A stretch of DNA of 64,000 nt from Rhodoferax fermentans (GTDB lineage Bacteria > Pseudomonadota > Gammaproteobacteria > Burkholderiales > Burkholderiaceae_C). Numbering within the stretch: position 1 is the stretch's first letter; each line of letters starts with the position of its first letter. The position numbers were made by a program, and so were the translations under genes. Below are positions 61,661-64,000 of this stretch, in pieces. The stretch spans positions 1,240,001 through 1,304,000 of the forward strand of contig NZ_MTJN01000002.1 of NCBI RefSeq assembly GCF_002017865.1, written 5' to 3'. The notes below the pieces were generated by a model. It was not told the origin of the DNA, did not search any database, and worked only from the letters and a program-made list of their open reading frames with translations.

Positions 61661-62297
61661 TCATATATTTGGCGGCACGCACCAGACGCCAGCCCAGCAA
61701 ATAGCCAAGGATGGCGGTGTACACCCACACCTCGGCCACATCGTTTTTGCCAGCACGCATCCAAAAAAAATGCAACAGCGCCAAGCCAGCCACGGCGTAC
61801 ACCAGCTGGTGCAGGCGCCGCCAGTGTTTGCCGCCCATCATGCGTACCACCCGATGCGGGGAGGTGAGGGCCAGAGCACATAGCAGCACAAAAGCCGCAA
61901 AGCCCACCAGAATGAAGGGCCGCTTCGGGATGTCGCGTGCGATGTCGCCCAGCTCAAAACCCATGTCCAGCCAGCTGTAACACAGCAGGTGCAGGCTGGC
62001 GTAAAAAAACACAAACAGTCCCAGCATGCGCCGCCAGCGCGCCAAGGCTGGCAACTGCAAACCGACACGCAAGGGTGTCAACGCCAGCACCAGACACAGG
62101 GCACGCAGCGTCCAGTCGCCGGTGCTTCGCACCAAGGCCTGGGCCGGGTTCGCACCCAACTGGTCAAAGACTGCCGCGCCCACCAGCACACACAGTGGCA
62201 GCAACATCAGACCGAACAGCAGCGGTTTGCTCCAGGGGTGTAGACACAGCGCATTGACAGCTGCGGCCCAACGCTGGGTGGGCACCACAATCGCCAT
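61638..62297 (-). CDS. msrQ: Haem-binding subunit MsrQ
   Basis: The 219-residue membrane partner of MsrP, feeding electrons for repair of oxidised methionines in the periplasm. It is a ferric-reductase-like protein with about six membrane segments, histidines in YASLHLLCY and WRRLHQLVYAVAGLALLHF for haem. Its start overlaps the msrP stop by one base. Its last five residues come from repeat copy 11. Confidence 0.94.
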   Translation of the reverse strand: MAIVVPTQRWAAAVNALCLHPWSKPLLFGLMLLPLCVLVGAAVFDQLGANPAQALVRSTGDWTLRALCLVLALTPLRVGLQLPALARWRRMLGLFVFFYASLHLLCYSWLDMGFELGDIARDIPKRPFILVGFAAFVLLCALALTSPHRVVRMMGGKHWRRLHQLVYAVAGLALLHFFWMRAGKNDVAEVWVYTAILGYLLGWRLVRAAKYMRKRPLAL

Positions 62298-63295
62298 CAG
62301 AAGAACTTCTTGAGGTCCATGCCCGCGTACAGCTGTCCGACCTGGGCCTCGTAGCCATTAAAAAGCAGGGTTTTGCGCTTTTTGGCAAACAGCCCGTCCT
62401 CGCCGATCCGACGTTCTGTGGCCTGGCTCCAGCGCGGATGGTCCACCGCCGGATTCACGTTGGAGTAAAAGCCGTACTCGCTCGCGGCGGCCTTGTTCCA
62501 GGCGGTTTGTGGCTGCTTGTCGGTGAAGCGGATCTTGACAATGCTTTTGCCACTTTTGAAGCCATATTTCCAGGGCACCACCAGGCGCAGCGGTGCACCA
62601 CTTTGTTTGGGCAAGACCTCGCCATACATGCCAAATGCCAGCAAGGTCAGCGGGTGCATGGCCTCGTCCAGGCGCAAACCTTCCACATAGGGCCAGTCCA
62701 GCACCCGCGAACGAACCCCCGGCATGGTTTTGGGGTCCGCCAGCGTCACAAACTCCACATATTTGGCGCTGCCCAGCGGCTCCACCTTGCGGATCAGCGC
62801 CGACAGCGAGTACCCCAACCACGGGATCACCATCGACCAGCCCTCGACACAGCGCAGGCGGTAGATGCGCTCCTCCTGCGCACTGAGCTTGAGCAAATCT
62901 TCCAGCGCATAACGGCCCGGCTTTTTCACCAGCCCCTCGATCTCCACCTGCCAAGGGCTGGTAGGCAAAGCCTGGGCGTACTGCGCCGGGTCCGCCTTGT
63001 CGGTCCCGAATTCGTAGAAGTTGTTGTAGCTGCTGGCATCTTTGTAGTCGGTGACCTTCTCCATCGTCAGTGCACCCGGCGTGGCGCTCTTGATGGCCGC
63101 CAGCGCAGTGTGTTTGCCAGGTGGTGCCCAGGCCTGCGCCAGCGCCTCGCGCCCGGCCCAGCTGGCCAGCGCGGCTCCTGCCGCCCCACTGGCCATGAGG
63201 CGGATCATGTTGCGCCGCGATTGGTAGGCCGCCAGCGGTGTGATCTCACTGGGGATGGGGTGCACAAAACCTTGTGAATTGCTTTTGATCAACAT
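62297..63295 (-). CDS. msrP: Periplasmic methionine sulfoxide reductase MsrP (molybdoenzyme)
   Basis: The 332-residue catalytic subunit binding Mo-molybdopterin through Cys149 ([11 protein letters not shown]). A Tat signal with SRRNM at residues 26-30 leads export in folded form; the tatABC genes are elsewhere in this window. The C-terminal [19 protein letters not shown] is the family end. It is translationally linked to msrQ. Confidence 0.95.
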   Translation of the reverse strand: MLIKSNSQGFVHPIPSEITPLAAYQSRRNMIRLMASGAAGAALASWAGREALAQAWAPPGKHTALAAIKSATPGALTMEKVTDYKDASSYNNFYEFGTDKADPAQYAQALPTSPWQVEIEGLVKKPGRYALEDLLKLSAQEERIYRLRCVEGWSMVIPWLGYSLSALIRKVEPLGSAKYVEFVTLADPKTMPGVRSRVLDWPYVEGLRLDEAMHPLTLLAFGMYGEVLPKQSGAPLRLVVPWKYGFKSGKSIVKIRFTDKQPQTAWNKAAASEYGFYSNVNPAVDHPRWSQATERRIGEDGLFAKKRKTLLFNGYEAQVGQLYAGMDLKKFF

Positions 63296-63423
63296 GCCGA
63301 TGGTCCTTGGGGAAAGCGAAGGGGGTGTCTGTCAGAAAGATTTACGCACAAATAGTTTCACCCCTGTTGGTCAAGGGTTGGTAAAGACACTGTGTACGCA
63401 GAAACCAAGCCGCTCAATGGCGG

Positions 63424-63463
63424 ACGAAAAAAAAGCAGCCCACCCGTTGGCGGCTGCTTTTCT
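63424..63463 (-). terminator. Rho-independent terminator of the diheme cytochrome gene
   Basis: Minus-strand reading: AAAGCAGCC pairs with GGCTGCTTT (9 bp) around an 11-nt loop, followed by a run of eight T. It lies 42 bp after the cytochrome stop codon. The remaining gap to msrP has a weak ACCC/GGGT hairpin (63358-63382) distantly similar to the dispersed repeat. Confidence 0.87.
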
Positions 63464-63504
63464 TAGCGGGACGACCGGGCTTGTTCAAGCCCTAGGCCGC
63501 AGCC

Positions 63505-64000
63505 TCACTTGAGGCTGGCCACGTACTCGGCCACGGCCTTGATCTCACGGTCGTTGAGCTTGGCCGCCACACCGGTCATTTGCAGGTTGTTGTTGCGCTC
63601 ACCACTGCGGAAGGTGGTGAGTTGTGTCACCACGTAATTGGCTTGTTGGCCTTTCAGACGCGGGTACTGGGCGGGGATACCGGCTGCAGCCGGGCCATGG
63701 CAGCCCGCACAGGCCGGGATGTTGCGGTCCAGCACACCACCGAGGTAGATGCGTTTGCCCTGTGCAATCAGGTCGGCATCGGCAGCGGTGCCCGGAGCGG
63801 CCTTGTTGGTGGTCACCCAATAGGCGATGTTTTTCATGTCCTCGTCACTCAACATCGCGGAAAAACCGAGCATGATGGCGTTTTGACGCTTGCCGGCTTT
63901 GAACTCCTGCAGCTGTTTGATCAGGTACTCGGGATGTTGCTGGGCCAGCTTGGGGTAATCGGGTACCAAGGAATTGCCATCCGGCCCATGGCAGGCGACA
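63505..64000 (-). CDS. Diheme cytochrome c (c4-like), 5' part outside window
   Basis: The gene continues past the right edge. The visible 165 codons read backwards from 64000: VACHGPDGNSLVPDYPKLA, so the first haem motif CxACH loses its first Cys to the edge; the second site CAGCH (in IPACAGCHGPAAAG) is complete. The pairs of YPRLKGQQANYVVTQL-type segments in each half are typical of cytochrome c4-like diheme proteins. An apparent start at 63969 is an internal TTG and is not used. Confidence 0.88.
   Translation of the reverse strand, partial: VACHGPDGNSLVPDYPKLAQQHPEYLIKQLQEFKAGKRQNAIMLGFSAMLSDEDMKNIAYWVTTNKAAPGTAADADLIAQGKRIYLGGVLDRNIPACAGCHGPAAAGIPAQYPRLKGQQANYVVTQLTTFRSGERNNNLQMTGVAAKLNDREIKAVAEYVASLK

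Noticed and set aside
63350..63392. Weak ACCC/GGGT hairpin as a twelfth repeat copy
   Set aside because: It lacks the GGCCTCTAGCCC left arm and TAGCTAT tail, so it is too diverged to count.
63505..63969. A complete cytochrome gene starting at 63969
   Set aside because: The codon is an internal TTG; a haem-motif remainder VACHGPDG continues in frame to the window edge, so the gene is truncated by the window.

Overview
The window looks like a stretch of the main chromosome of a betaproteobacterium of the order Burkholderiales, most likely family Comamonadaceae and Rhodoferax-like. This is an inference from GC-rich DNA, protein sequences that read like that family, and gene order: petABC-sspAB, mla-murA-his-tat, gltBD, pilMNOPQ-aroKB-dgt, secA beside an M23 peptidase and a DciA-like gene, and msrPQ. 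No rRNA, CRISPR array, prophage or integrase gene was seen. There is one tRNA (Thr-UGU).

Layout. 1-3.1 kb: a BioC-like methyltransferase cut by the window edge, comF, an accessory zinc-ribbon gene and trmL. 3.1-8.6 kb: mutT, a DUF815-type ATPase, argJ and secA. 8.7-11.7 kb: an M23 peptidase, a DciA-like gene, a small zinc-ribbon membrane protein, tRNA-Thr, sspB and sspA. 11.8-18.2 kb: the cytochrome bc1 operon petABC, pdxA, a NIF3-like gene, a YkgJ-type gene and a DegQ/HtrA protease. 18.2-41 kb: a nearly unbroken minus-strand supercluster. Read in the direction of transcription it holds mlaF-E-D-A-C-B, a two-gene ABC exporter, a BolA-like gene, murA, hisG, three unrelated small genes, hisD, an accessory island, hisC-B-H-A-F-I-E, a DUF4870-like gene, a HIT gene and tatA-B-C. 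41-48.2 kb: gltD, gltB and a REP-associated tyrosine transposase (RAYT). 48.2-53.3 kb: a glycine-zipper lipoprotein, a methyltransferase, a DUF1415 gene, dgt, aroB and aroK. 53.3-58.3 kb: the type IV pilus genes pilQ-P-O-N-M. 58.5-64 kb: PBP1A, cyaY, an LptM-like lipoprotein, msrQ, msrP and a diheme cytochrome c cut by the right edge.

The most unusual part is the island at about 25.6-29.4 kb, which separates hisD from hisC. It has a VapBC-like toxin-antitoxin pair, whose toxin appears to lack one canonical acidic residue. Next to it, on the opposite strand, lie four coding sequences separated and flanked by four attC-like hairpin sites. I read this as a small cluster of integron gene cassettes without an integrase (a CALIN). 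Its first cassette encodes a DUF1883-TIR fusion, a plausible NAD-degrading defence effector starting at TTG. The second carries two overlapping genes (a lipoprotein and a helical protein), and the third an unknown protein.

The second unusual system is a dispersed palindromic repeat of about 45-60 bp, at least eleven copies in 64 kb, with a core of AGCCCTT / AAGGGCT and TAGCTAT. Copies fill short gaps and also supply coding sequence: the start codon of HisH, the tail of GltB, the last residues of MsrQ, the stop codon of the RAYT, and about 19 internal residues of the NIF3-like protein. One copy directly abuts the RAYT gene, so a REP/RAYT relationship is worth testing.
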